This document shows positions 45,701 to 57,721 of a stretch of 64,000 nt of DNA, one piece after another (positions within the stretch are counted from its first letter, which is position 1; the number at the start of each line of letters is the position of its first letter). Source of the stretch: Adineta ricciae (Eukaryota; Rotifera; Eurotatoria; Adinetida; Adinetidae); contig CAJNOJ010000086.1 of NCBI GenBank assembly GCA_905250025.1, positions 62,001 to 126,000 of the forward strand. Direction: 5' to 3'. A model generated the notes under the pieces. That model searched no databases. It saw nothing but the letters and a program-made list of their open reading frames with translations, and was not told where the DNA came from. Made by a program: the position numbers and the translations under genes.

Positions 45701-48700
45701 TGTTGATTCGTTAAAACACCATCTTCATACAAATACATTTTTATAGGAAGGTAATGAGATTCCTGAAATTACCGATTGCACTCCAAAATTACAATTAATT
45801 GATAATCCTACGCAAGTTGACCGCGTGGACATTAAAACACCAGCTGGGCATATCAGACCAAATGATCTGATTAATCCGAATGAAAATGGAATGGAGTTCT
45901 ATACTGTCGGCACACATACAATTGATATCTTCTTGGTATCAACTCTCGCCATTGCCTCAGTAACATTTCATCCATTGACTAATATCGACAGTTTCATATT
46001 ACAGCTTCATCATTCACATCGTTATTATTTGGAAATTACGTCAAATATCGGTTCAAAGAGTATCAACAAACTCGATAATGTTCCAGCTAGTCTCATACGT
46101 ATTATCATATTGGGAACCGAGGACGGTTATCCGCCGAATCATGTATCAATTGAAATAGTTAAGAAAGATTTTTGACTTGATAAATATTAGAAGGCAGCGC
46201 TATCTTTTTATTGATATTATAGGGTGCTTGCATCCCGACACGCTTACCAAGGATTATGCCAAGTCCATTTAGACATGTAATAAGCATATCTTTCTGTTTA
46301 AGACCATATGATTTAAATTCTTTGCTCTTTTTCTTCTCAAGGAAATGATAACAAAACGAAGAAAATTACCGCGAATAGATGTGAGCATATATATTGATTG
46401 TATTTCTTCGATACAGAAAGTGGAACTGTAATATACATTCTAGATCAATAGGGGAGTTGTTTTACCATACTTGGTAAGGAATTTTGAATGTGTGAAACTG
46501 TTCTTCTTTATTCTTTTGTCTACCTTTTCCTTCGTTAGGAGCAGCCAGAGCCGTCTGTCGACATCACAGCGAACATTAATGTACGAAAACGCAAGACGCA
46601 CTATGCATGCATACGTGATTGAAATTCGATCTATATCTCATATTTAGATACAACCAGTTTCACAACCTGTCATTGACACATTTCGATCACCAATCATCGT
46701 AAGTGTTACACCCACAAGAAATATTCTATCCCTTCTCTAAAACTTAGATGCTACCGCAAAGCCAACCTCTACCATTAGTTCAGCAAACGCTATACAGTCC
46801 AATTCTCTCTCAACCGCAGCAAATTGTATGTTTACACGAACTGTGTGTTATACGCTTGTCTAGCCTTTGTTCTAGCTACCGATTCAGCGCATTCTACAAA
46901 CACCCCAAGCAGCTTATCTGACTCGATCGCCCTCTGGATACACTTGTCAACACAACTATCAGATCCTCACTTCTCTGCACATTCACAACGTCTACACTCT
47001 CTCACCAACATCTTCCATCTCCGATCCAACCCTATCCAACTCACTCCTCCCCCCTGACAACGTATGTCCATTCTCATTATCACTCATTGTACCTCATCTC
47101 TTCCTTCTTCGCACAGGGCTATTCATTTGACTCGCATCACTATCCATTCCACACCATCGTCGTTACTCTCAAATTCACCGGATATGTTCAGTCGTTGTCT
47201 CTCGGTCCACAATCGAACGTACAACGGTTCGGTCTTCGACTTTACAATCCACTGAGAAATGTCGACGACACCTACTATTCATCCGTCGATTCAGCCACCG
47301 GTCAACCCGTCATCTCTAACATTCACATGGCAAAAGTTGCCATTCGATTGTACATCAACTTGTACACGACGTCCGATGGTCAACCACCAAACGACGTCCA
47401 GTTGAAGTTTGTATGTAGTTTAAGTTCGCTTCGCCGATGATAATGTGAAGGAGTCGGTGTTGATGTTTAGAATATCTGTTTCGATCTTCGTCCAAGTGAA
47501 CCTACAGAAGATGATGTGGGTAGAAGAGTGATGATCGGAACACCAATCATTCCAAGTCCATTGATCGTGGAACCACCGCAGTTACCGATAGTCCCAAGTG
47601 TTATGATGATCCCGAGTAGAATGATAGTGAGTATAGAGTGAAAGCTATGTATTGTTGATGATTTTGCATTTAGGAGCCTCCAGTAGTTTATGGTGTTCCA
47701 CGTCAGATCATATCTGTAAGTAGAAGTATTTATTGATGGTGGAAAGATGCGATTTGATGTTCGATTTTCGTGTTATTTTCTTAGGATCCACAACCAGTAC
47801 GAGCCGTGCCTGAACCACTAGTGGTGGCCACAATAGACGTTCAAGCCGATCTAATACCAGTAAGCGCTTTCAAAACTACGCGGAAATTTATTCCTGTTTG
47901 CGATATCATGAATATTGATCTGCACCAAACCATTTCTTCTAAAAGATTTTGCACAAAATATATATAGGTTGAATCCATGGCAGAAACGGTTGTTCGGACT
48001 CTTCCATCACCGATTGTCGATGTTCCAGTGAGTGTGAAAGTGGGATGCTGAATGTTGAAATAGTTGCCGCTTTTGATAGATTGTAGTAGAAGCACCAGCA
48101 CCAATCATGGTTGTGCCACCATCAGTTGAACATGTGCGACCAGTCTATATTCCGGTTAGTTGTGTTCCATTTATTCATAGCTCAACTATATTGTATGACT
48201 ATCGCTGCACTTTTTAGGTTCAGGAAATGCCAAAAGAGACTGTTTTTACTGTTTCATCGCCGATAATAAATGTTAGTGCTGTATTAAAAAATATAGACAA
48301 ATTTTACTGAAATATTTTTCACTCTCTAGCAACCTGTACCAGAACTACCGATCGTGGCTCTCATACAGCAAGAGCGAATAGTACCGCAACAGGCTGAAGC
48401 GATATCTTTACCTCGCTTTGTTCCACCTAATCCAGTATATAACGTAAGGAAAATCATAACGACTATGTTCTTGACCGCTGATAGGGAAGCAGTTATTATG
48501 TACTCCTCTTTTATCTGCTTCACATACACAGAAATATCAATGCTGATATATATGAATACGAAAGAGAAGAATTCTAAAAGATCGATCTTGCTTTCTAAAC
48601 AAACTCAAAGTCATTTCGATTGCGATTTCCTAGATACCCGTGTCAGTTGAAGCTATCGAACAGTCGTATCCATCTCTAATTATGGTAAGTAATTCTTTGT

Positions 48701-51700
48701 AACATATCATACATGTCATCGAGTTCGTTACGGATATCCAATATTTAGCCACCTCCTCAATATATTCAACGTATCCAACATCCGATTGCCTATGAACAAA
48801 GTGTGCCGAATAGAATAATACCAATTCAACCAATCGTAGTAAGAACACCACTTCAGAGAGTTCAGCCATACATTACTTCATATTCTGCAATACTGCGAAC
48901 TTATATATGAGTCGTATAGCAGACATGCATGAAAAAAGAAGAAAAATTCATCTGAGAAGAGCAAAACAGAATCACACTTTTGAACGGAAAGCGGATGAGT
49001 CTATGTGCTTTATATTTCTAGATTCCTGTACAACAAACTTTTCAAGCTCCTCAAAGAATCTTACCTAGTGCAACCATTCCCCATTACCTTACTCGATCGC
49101 CTTCTGGATACACTTGTCAACACAACTATCAGATCCTCACTTCTCTGCACATTCACAACGTCTACACTCTCTCACCAACATCTTCCATCTCCGATCCAAC
49201 CCTATCCAACTCACTCCTCCCCCCTGACAACGTATGTCCATTCTCATTATCACTCATTGTACCTCATCTCTTCCTTCTTCGCACAGGGCTATTCATTTGA
49301 CTCGCATCACTATCCATTCCACACCATCGTCGTTACTCTCAAATTCACCGGATATGTTCAGTCGTTGTCTCTCGGTCCACAATCGAACGTACAACGGTTC
49401 GGTCTTCGACTTTACAATCCACTGAGAAATGTCGACGACACCTACTATTCATCCGTCGATTCAGCCACCGGTCAACCCGTCATCTCTAACATTCACATGG
49501 CAAAAGTTGCCATTCGATTGTACATCAACTTGTACACGACGTCCGATGGTCAACCACCAAACGACGTCCAGTTGAAGTTTGTATGTAGTTTAAGTTCGCT
49601 TCGCCGATGATAATGTGAAGGAGTCGGTGTTGATGTTTAGAATATCTGTTTCGATCTTCGTCCAAGTGAACCTACAGAAGATGATGTGGGTAGAAGAGTG
49701 ATGATCGGAACACCAATCATTCCAAGTCCATTGATCGTGGAACCACCGCAGTTACCGATAGTCCCAAGTGTTATGATGATCCCGAGTAGAATGATAGTGA
49801 GTATAGAGTGAAAGCTATGTATTGTTGATGATTTTGCATTTAGGAGCCTCCAGTAGTTTATGGTGTTCCACGTCAGATCATATCTGTAAGTAGAAGTATT
49901 TATTGATGGTGGAAAGATGCGATTTGATGTTCGATTTTCGTGTTATTTTCTTAGGATCCACAACCAGTACGAGCCGTGCCTGAACCACTAGTAGTGGCCA
50001 CAGTAGATGTTCAAGCGGAACTAACACCTGTAAGTTGTTTACTGAAGTTTGGCACTCTCTTGACCTCGAGGAAATAGTATAAATGTATCTGAGATTCTTG
50101 AAAAAGACTGTTTTCGAATAAATATTACTTTTTTTCACGAATATACAGGTTGAATCCATGGCAGAAACGGTTGTTCGGACTCTTCCATCACGAATTATTG
50201 ACACCCCAGTAAGTAGAAAATGGAGATTATGGATCATTGTACGATTGTGACTTTTGATAGATGGTAATGGAACGCGTGAGACCAGTTGTGATCCAAGAAA
50301 CACAACCAGTGATACGGCCGCCATTTATTAGAACTATTTATAGCCCGGTAAGATTTCATTTGATAGTACTTTGGTCACACTTGTTCATCGGTACTGGAAT
50401 GTTTAGATACAAGAACCTCCGCCTATGTATCGTGTTGTCGATAGTATTGTACCCCAAATCGTATCTGTAAGTCGAACAGCGTTTGTAGGATGTGAAGATA
50501 CTGGTAATTGTTTGATTTCCTTTTTGTCTTTCCAGAAGCCGATTGAAGAGCAACCAGTGAGAGTGGTGCCACAGCCACCATTGGTTGCCACAGTTGAAAT
50601 TCAAGCTGAACTAATGCCAGTAAGCGTTCTCGAAAGATGCATGCGATACGATCAATATTGATTCGTACCGAACTTATACAGTTATTCAGAAAGTTTCTAG
50701 CTGAAAGATTTCGCACAAAATATATATAGGTTGAATCCATGGCAGAAGCGGCTGTTCAGACTCTTCCATCACCGATTATCGACGTTCCAGTGAGTGTGAA
50801 AGTGGGATGCTGGATGTTGGAATATTTGCCATTTTTGATAGATTGTAGTAGAAGCACCAGCACCAATCATGGTTGTGCCACCATCAGTTGAACGAGTGAG
50901 ACCAGTCTTAATCCAGCAACCACAGCCGATGATACCACAACCTATTGTTAGAACTATGTACAGCGAGGTAAAAAATCGAAAAATTTTCATGATATATCTT
51001 CAGACCACATGATAGAACTTATTGCCAGCTTCAAGCTCAGTTTACACTCTTCCATCACCAGTAATTGAAGCTCCGGTATGTATTGTATGCCCAATATTAG
51101 GGAACACGTCTTTAGCTCATTCATATCTGCTTTCAAGAATACGATTGAAATAACAGCAAGCATATCGATTATGGAAGAGCCCAATGTATACGAGGAGCAA
51201 CGATTAATCGCGCCAATACCTGTGGAACGTGTGGTAGCACCTCCAATAATCTATCCTGTCATAAATACGGCGTACAGTCCGGTATGTTTATCGGTTCTGT
51301 CAAATTGATTTCAAGACTCTATCAATAATTACAGATTATGCCTGCGCCGCCGCCAGTACTAGAAGCGCCACCACCAATTATTACAGTATGTATGATCTCT
51401 CATTGTGTAATGTTCAGTCTGAGCTACATTATTCGCGTGGAATAAAATTCTCGGTCACTCAGTAGCCGTCGTTTCTATTCGTGTGTCTCTAAAATGATTA
51501 AATAGATGAAGCAAACTGATAACTTGTTTCTGATTTTGAATTAGGCACAAGTAGAGATGCAGCCTATTGAACACCCATATCTGCCTCAAATTGCTGTACG
51601 TATATTGGAAGGTATTTGTACGTCGAAAATAACCACAATTGCTTTTCTCTTCTGTAGCCTAATCCTGCATATATTCAACAACCTATCAGCGAGATACGTT

Positions 51701-52104
51701 TACCGAGCCGGCCAGTGTCTTACGTGCCCGTTGAGGTAATTCTCCATTGTAAATCACACACCTGTCTCTTTCTCCATGCGATAGATTGGAAAGCCGTTAG
51801 TTGGTATGGTTCCATCACCTGTTATGGTAGGTTTGCTTTCTCAGATAATTTTCTTTTAGTTTACGATTCAAATGCTAAATAGATGCCTCCAGCACAAACA
51901 GAACCTGATTACGTTGTGCGTGTACCTATTCGAGCTCCACTTATTCGAACGGAAACATGTGTTTGTCAGTGCCCCAGAAGTGGTTCAATATCGATCTATT
52001 ATGATGACAGCCAACCAAGTTGTTCGGTTCCCCTAACGAGAAAACGTCGAGATCATCATCGCAAGAACAACGAAGTCGATGACTATTTAAATTCAATTAT
52101 ATAA
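39795..52104 (+). CDS. Giant secreted modular protein built from beta-rich modules and many mini-exons
   Basis: Begins MISFYLIFIVHFSAIKPLST (signal peptide) and ends with CVCQCPRSG, then TRKRRDHHRK and NSII. I read about seven modules of 120-160 residues at roughly 40793-41220, 42493-43080, 43982-44570, 45105-45580, 45770-46235, 46890-47480 and 49060-49650. Each finishes with (D/N)G-x-(P/L)-P-(N/S)-x-(V/I)-x-(L/I)-x-(V/I), an intron, then (G/N)-x-C-x-P/D. The best conserved block is QSNVQRFGLRLYNP followed by AKVAIRLY(L/I)NLYTT. Linkers are Pro/Ile/Val-rich and encoded by tens of 13-90-nt exons, mostly phase 0, split by introns of 45-60 nt. I know no named family; a discoidin-like sandwich is my guess for the module. 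It may be two genes, since introns at 45.6 kb and 48.9 kb are longer. Likely extracellular matrix or coat, cut near the RKRR site. Recent internal duplications make exon-level assembly delicate. Confidence 0.68.
42493..43195 (+). repeat. Direct duplication, copy 1 (module 2)
   Basis: About 700 bases, very similar (a few per cent mismatches by eye) to 43982-44684 at an offset of 1489. It includes exon and intron sequence of one module (GPQSNVQRFGLRLYNPDNG) and its Cys exon. Confidence 0.85.
43982..44684 (+). repeat. Direct duplication, copy 2 (module 3)
   Basis: Second copy of 42493-43195, with scattered substitutions in both exons and introns and no frame-disrupting change seen. Confidence 0.85.
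46921..47822 (+). repeat. Near-identical direct duplication, copy 1 (module 6)
   Basis: About 900 bases matching 49091-49992 at an offset of 2170. I see only one mismatch near the left edge (cgccct versus cgcctt). Introns are identical too. Similarity drops abruptly after CCTGAACCACTAGT. Confidence 0.9.
47968..51000 (+). repeat. Three diverged copies of a mini-exon unit
   Basis: A unit starting GTTGAATCCATGGCAGAA and continuing to TTGTGCCACCATCAGTTGAA occurs at about 47968-48150, partly at 50151-50345, and at 50730-50960. The first and third share their intron sequence (GTGAGTGTGAAAGTGGGATG), showing that exon-intron blocks were copied together. Confidence 0.8.
49091..49992 (+). repeat. Near-identical direct duplication, copy 2 (module 7)
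   Basis: Second copy of 46921-47822. It is followed by a related but diverged mini-exon series. Confidence 0.9.
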
Positions 52105-52724
52105 TTTTCATGTTTATATCACTGTATTGATGATTGGATGTATTTGTTATTTTTTGTTTCGATATTGAAAATATATTAAGAAAAACAGCATGATACTTAC
52201 GAGAAAGATGAATTATTTACTTTGAAGAAATAACGTGTTCTATGTGTAAAACGCTAATAAGGATGCTAGAATAGCAGCTATCCTCGACTGGCACTATTAT
52301 TAGAATTCATCTAAGAAACTGTCGTATATCAAATACTCATCTTAAATTCTTCTAAGTAGCAAAAACATGCTAGAAGAATTATATTTGATCCTAAACGTCA
52401 GTTTACTCAAAACTTGAAATATCACCAAATAACACAGATTGTCCATCATGTATGATAGCGTTGAATAAAGGATTATGATCAACTATATTTCTATGTTGAT
52501 ATGTTCATTGTACAGAATTCCACTACAATAGGCTTTTTTGGCTTAACTTTACTAACTGAATCTCGTCGTCATTTCGGGACATTCTGTAAGTAATCCAATA
52601 CATTACATTCCTCAACAGAATACATCTGTTTTGTTTTTTTTCCGACCCCTTTTACAGATACAAACAGCACACACACAAGAATAACACATGCTTCTCATTC
52701 ATCCTCATTTCACCTACCGACACC
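52105..52724. other. Intergenic; 5' flank shared with the second CAP gene
   Basis: No gene. The last ~110 bases (from ATACATCTGTTTTG at about 52621, through TTTTACAG and an ACAAACAGCACACA stretch) recur upstream of the second CAP gene at about 55643. TTTTACAG could be a cis or trans splice acceptor of the 5' UTR. Confidence 0.5.
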
Positions 52725-53652
52725 ATGATATTCATCTGCGTCATCACCTTTCTCCTTCTCATCATACAAGTTCATACAACATCACAAAGTACACCATCCA
52801 TCCCTCCTTTGCTTACTCTCCAGTCTCATCTTCACCTTTCATCTTTCATCTAGACATCAATCCATCACCTTACTTTGCTCCATCTATACCTATTCACAAC
52901 GGTATTTCCTTGTCATTGTCGCCTTCACCTTCGTCCTCATCATCGAGATCTATTCATTTCTAGACACATCTCACGATGACGAAGGCAAAGATCATGACTC
53001 CGAACCACTTAAGAACAACGGTCGAGGTTCACACGAAGCATCTGCACAAAGTGATCATCGGTCACATCTCATCCACTTCTACACTCACATTCTCTCGTCT
53101 AGACTATGCTGCCGAAAACAACGCAACCCATGGCGTACCTATCGATGACTTTCAGCAGATGATCCTCGTTGATCACAACAAATGTCGTCAACAAGCATGT
53201 GCCAAGGATCTTCAAGAAGACGATGAACTGCACAGGGAAGCAATGAAACGCGCACATAGTCTGGCGAATGGTCACATGCTGCCACTGCCCGATGACTACA
53301 ACGAGAATGTGTTTGAGTTAGACACGGGTGATCCATCGAAGGTCACAAGTGAGTAGTAGAATGGGTTTGTAATGTAGGACGAAGCTGATGTGTGTTTTCT
53401 CTTGATGATGTAGGTGAGATGATTGTGAAAGGATGGTGCAACGAAGGGAAACAGTATGATGCTCGAAAAGAAGAGTCCTCGTTACGATATTCGCAGTTGG
53501 TGTGGAAGAGTTCGACGAAGCTAGGTGTTGGTCATGCATATGATAGTCACAAGTTGTATGTGATAGTATTGTACAAGCCATCTGGCAATCTTCGTGGTGA
53601 GTTCGGTGCTAATGTCGGCTGTGGTATCCAAGAGCAACAGAAAGCGAATTGA
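52725..53652 (+). CDS. Secreted CAP-superfamily (SCP/GAPR-1-like) protein, copy A
   Basis: Five exons (52725-52788, 52854-52901, 52964-53050, 53103-53348, 53414-53652), every intron in phase 1 and about 50-65 nt, give about 227 residues. The signal peptide is MIFICVITFLLLIIQVHTTS. A short acidic linker (HDDEGKDHDSEPLKNNGRG) precedes the CAP domain. CAP marks: DHNKCRQQ, DELHREAMKRAHSLANGHML, YNENVFEL (in place of GENL), LRYSQLVWKSSTKLGVGHA and VIVLYKPSGNLRGEFGANVG. The usual H-x-x-Q motif His is replaced (RYSQLVW), so the classic metal-binding site may be altered. CAP proteins are extracellular and act in varied ways, so the role here is unknown. Reading the longer unspliced frames gives stops or frame switches, so the spliced model is preferred. 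Confidence 0.88.
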
Positions 53653-54681
53653 TAAACGAGAAAAACTTCAATTATTTTCGACGAAGGAAAATATATCACT
53701 TTTTTGTGCATATTTAATCAATAAACGTAAATATAAAGACAATCAAAAGCAATCTATATGAAATGAAGTCTTAAGAAATATATCTGGCTAAGAAAGCATG
53801 AATTAAAACAAGGTTGGTTGTGTAAATATGTTTTTTGGAAGGAAAAAATAAAATCTGTTTTTCAAGAATTACGCTACTGTTGAAGGTCCGCACTGTTACA
53901 ATCGTTTGTACTGTTCGTAAATTATTCCGCGAATGCCGGATTGTATTCTGACGTGTTGAAGAAAGAGTGAAAAATCAATGTCATCACAGGGCAGCTTTTA
54001 CTTTTCTGTTATGAAAATATTTATGACGCATCGGTTCATTTCTGATGTGATGCCATGCGGTGATCGATTTTGTGATTTTACTCGGAGTGTTCTCTCATTT
54101 TCTCTCGTGTCGTTCAGAGAAGAAAAGGAACTACAAATAATAATGTTTTGTTGACAACTGAATGTTTGAAGGACTAATTTTTAAGAGAAACGAAATTATT
54201 AACTTCAATTGTTAACTGCAAACGAGCCTCGGTCGTCCGTAGATACAGATAATAATCCAAGGTGCTGTCTGTAGGGATTCGGAAGTTAACCGTGCGAGAC
54301 TCTAGTATATCACTTTACGAACAAACAGAGCCAAATCTCAAGAGTAAAAGATCGATGCAATATACAGAAAGCCTTTCAAACAAAATCTCTGTGTGTACAT
54401 GGCAACGACGAATTGTTTCTCTGATTCTTTCTGGTTTCTTTTTTCTTATATATAAGTCACATACTTTCGCCTCCGTTCTCATCGTAAATATATTTACATA
54501 ACTATGATTTGCTGTCTATATTTTTATCGAAAATGGTTAAGTTTTATACATACGTGCGTCTAAAAAGGAAAATGACTAACTTTATCAGTAGAATTGAATA
54601 TTTTTAAAAGTATACGTATGGAGAATTCTATAGTGTGTGTAAGTGCGATTTCAATTATTTTTGCTTTAGAAAATAAAGAAA
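53653..54681. other. Intergenic, nothing recognised
   Basis: About 1 kb. AATAAACGTAAATA at about 53720 may be the polyadenylation signal of the CAP gene. The rest is AT-rich without a supported gene. Confidence 0.5.
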
Positions 54682-55323
54682 ATGGCGAAGCGACGACGAT
54701 CAAAACCTGACTCGATAAGCCAGATTGTTTCTTTAATCTCATTAATTTTCGGTATTGCCGCATTGGTGCTCACTTGTGTTGGCCTTGGGACACCAGAATG
54801 GTACATTAGGTATGGATCCGGTTATAACATTTCATCGTATCGAATTTCTTCAGCCAACTTTTTTTACTCATGCAACTATTACATTGATAATACATTAGAT
54901 AGATGTGTACAACGTCAAGAATCGATGTTTTACTATCCTAACTTTGCTCAAATCGAGTGGATCAACGCTTACCAGAACGTCGCTGAACATGCTGGTGCTT
55001 TATGTATCGTTGGCATTATTTTTCTATCGTTTGGTATTCTATTCACAGTCATAATGACTGTGGTACATTGTCCAAGTCCGTTTTATTGTTTTCCACCCGG
55101 TGTATTTTTCCTTGCATGCCTTTTCATGGCTGTTGGTCTGGCAGAAGGTTCATTTATTCTTATTTATAATGGCTATTCAGCTATTCTTTTTCAAACTGGT
55201 CAAGTAGCAACGATTCTCGCTCTTTGCTTGAGCACTTTCGCAGCCGGTCGCAATCACTTTGCCAGCTGTACTGACGCTGGCATCAATACAGCTCCAAAAA
55301 AATCGGCGGTCTCTGTGACTTGA
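54682..55323 (+). CDS. Claudin/PMP22-like four-transmembrane protein A
   Basis: Single exon, 213 residues. Four hydrophobic helices: LISLIFGIAALVLTCVGLG; ALCIVGIIFLSFGILFTVIM; FPPGVFFLACLFMAVGLA; QVATILALCLSTFAAG. The first extracellular loop has the claudin-type order GTPEWY ... FFYSCNYYIDNTLDRC (Trp, then aromatic and two Cys). The helix 3-4 loop carries YNGYSAILFQT. The N-terminus MAKRRRSKPDS is basic and cytosolic. Family members form paracellular junctions or act as membrane adaptors; which applies here is unknown. It is related to the two downstream genes at 57722 and 59614. Confidence 0.82.
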   Translation: MAKRRRSKPDSISQIVSLISLIFGIAALVLTCVGLGTPEWYIRYGSGYNISSYRISSANFFYSCNYYIDNTLDRCVQRQESMFYYPNFAQIEWINAYQNVAEHAGALCIVGIIFLSFGILFTVIMTVVHCPSPFYCFPPGVFFLACLFMAVGLAEGSFILIYNGYSAILFQTGQVATILALCLSTFAAGRNHFASCTDAGINTAPKKSAVSVT

Positions 55324-55747
55324 ATAGAATTTTTTTTTCGTTATTTGTATATTAGCCCTTTAGTGTACTTTGATTTTATTTAAGTCGTCTTGTCTATTTC
55401 AATGATAATAGAAGCATACGCAACCAGTATTTTTCTTTTGGCTTGTTATCGTTCGGTTACTTTAGCTTCGCATGTGCTGCTGTTCATTTTCAACAAGTAT
55501 TGCCTGTGCCACTGTGTACGATTTACATTATGGCCTCATCAATGCTCAAAACAGCTCAAATTTATTAGTGCGTCCGAATATTCGTACATTTATCGTTTTC
55601 AGATATTCTAGACACTTGAGTCGAACAAATTAATAAACAAAATACATCTGTTTTGCTTTGTTTTCCGACTCCTTTTACAGACACAAACAGCACACATACA
55701 AGAATAACACATGCTTCTCATTCATCTTCATTTCACCTACCGACACC
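55324..55747. other. Intergenic; duplicated 5' flank of CAP copy B
   Basis: Holds the 3' flank of claudin A and, from about 55640, the copy of the CAP upstream segment (ACATCTGTTTTG to TTTTACAG). An open frame at 55390-55611 has no support. Confidence 0.5.
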
Positions 55748-56671
55748 ATGTTATTCATCTGCGTCATTACCTTTCTCCTTCTCATCATACAAGTTCATAC
55801 AACATCACAAAGTACACCACCCACCCCTCCTTCACTTACTCTCCAGTCTCATCTTCATCTTTCATCTAGACATCAATCCATCACCTTACTTTGCTCCATC
55901 TATACCTATTCACAACGGTACTTCCTTGTCATTGTCGCCTTCACCTTCGTCCTCATCATCGAGATCTATTCATTTCTAGACACATCTCACGATGACGAAG
56001 GCAAAGATCATGACTCCGAACCACTCAAGAACAATGGTCGAGGTTCACACGAAGCATCTGCACAAAGTGATCATCGGCCACATCTCATCCACTTCTACAC
56101 TCACATTCTCTCGTCTAGACTATGCTGCCGAAAACAACGCAACCCATGGCGTACCCATCGACGACTTTCAGCAGATGATCCTCACTGATCACAACAAATG
56201 TCGTCAACAAGCTTGTGCCAAGGATCTACAAGAAGACGATGAACTGCACAGAGAAGCAATGAAACGCGCACATAGTCTGGCGAATGGTCACATGCTGCCA
56301 CTACCCGATGACTACAACGAGAATGTGTTTGAGTTAGACACGGGTGATCCATCGAAGGTCACAAGTGAGTAGTAGAATGAATTCGTGGTGTAGGACGAAG
56401 TTGAGATGTGTTTTCTCTTGATGATGTAGGTGAGATGATTGTGAAAGGATGGTGCAACGAAGGGAAACAGTATGATGCTCGAAAAGAAGAGTCCTCGTTA
56501 CGATATTCGCAGTTGGTGTGGAAGAGTTCGACGAAGCTAGGTGTTGGTCATGCATATGATAGTCACAAGTTGTATGTGATAGTATTGTACAAGCCATCTG
56601 GCAATCTTCGTGGTGAGTTCGGTGCTAATGTCGGGTGTGGTGTCCAAGAGCAACAGAAGAAAAATGAATGA
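55748..56671 (+). CDS. Secreted CAP-superfamily protein, copy B
   Basis: Exon structure matches copy A: 55748-55811, 55870-55917, 55980-56066, 56119-56364, 56430-56671, all phase-1 introns, about 228 residues ending QEQQKKNE instead of QEQQKAN. The protein is almost the same as copy A; differences seen include MLF for MIF at the start, a shorter first intron, and ILTDHNK for ILVDHNK. The same altered motif RYSQLVW is present. The close likeness of introns and flanks shows a recent duplication or ongoing gene conversion. An alternative 176-residue open frame over the first three exons reads through introns and is rejected. Confidence 0.88.
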
Positions 56672-57721
56672 ACATTAAGTTTTGATTGAAACAAGAAGGA
56701 GTACATCTGTATATCTGCTTTGTTTTGTGTATAGAACACGATTTTATTTATAAATCATAACTAGACACTACTTCTCGCTCTGTCGTATATTGTCACATTT
56801 TAGGAGTCGGGTGTAATGAAAATGAGGCATTGAAATTGGAATCGATTCTGTGAGTAATCATAATAAAGAATGATCGATACTATCAGGATTCTTTAGCAAT
56901 ATGTGAGATAAGTATTTACATAAATATCAATATCGAACAATCATTCTGCGATAGAAAAGCAATAGCAGTCAAGTGACATCCAAGGCATGTTCGAGCATTT
57001 CCATCAACGAAGGATCGAACTGTTTTTTGACATACTCATAATTAAATAAACAACAAATCCTAACATATTTCAGGGAGAGAGAACCGATCAAATTCTTTCA
57101 TATAGCAATCTCTTTCGTTTGAGTATTTCTGCCATAATTGCCAATAAAGTATTCAATGGTTTCCAGATAAAGTCATTTCATTTGTCAAACGCGTCAAGAA
57201 TGAGGAACAAGCGAGAGTTTTACACATTTAATAAAATATTGTCAGAATTGTCACTCTGCTTCCAACATCGAGCATTCAATCGGCGACGATGAGTGATAGA
57301 AAACATCTTTTCTATTTTTATACCTCTCGCTGTCTGGTTCTTCTTCTACTAATCGGTTTTTAAAATTCAAAAGGCCAAGAAGAGAGAGCGTAGTTAAAAA
57401 TAAGATTCTCAGTCATTAAGGTTATAACTCCTTTTTCGATTGATAGCAAGTGTGTATTAATATACTCTAAGAGTGGCGAAGAGAGAAAAGAAACACGTAA
57501 GTTTACCTTGTAGTCTTCAAAATCATTTGTACTTGCCTTCGCAATCAACTAGTAGAAGCACCTCTACAGAAGTTTCACTCAATTGAAATTTTTATTTAGC
57601 GATAATATCTGGTAAAAAAATACGAATATTTATCAGTTTCGTCGACAGAAAAGTAGGTGAAGGTATTCAATGTTGATGGTCATTATTCGTTCTTATTCAT
57701 GTTGGAATAGAAGTCAAAAGG
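56672..57721. other. Intergenic, nothing recognised
   Basis: About 1 kb between CAP copy B and claudin B. No supported coding signal on either strand. Confidence 0.5.

Noticed and set aside
52976-53356. 126-residue frame starting MTKAKIM in CAP copy A (also 55992-56372 in copy B)
   Set aside because: The first ~40 residues lie in another frame of exon 3 and an intron; only the later part belongs to the CAP domain.
55658-56188. 176-residue plus-strand open frame over the 5' part of CAP copy B
   Set aside because: It reads through two introns and ends out of the CAP frame; copy A has stops in the matching frame, and the spliced phase-1 model explains both copies.
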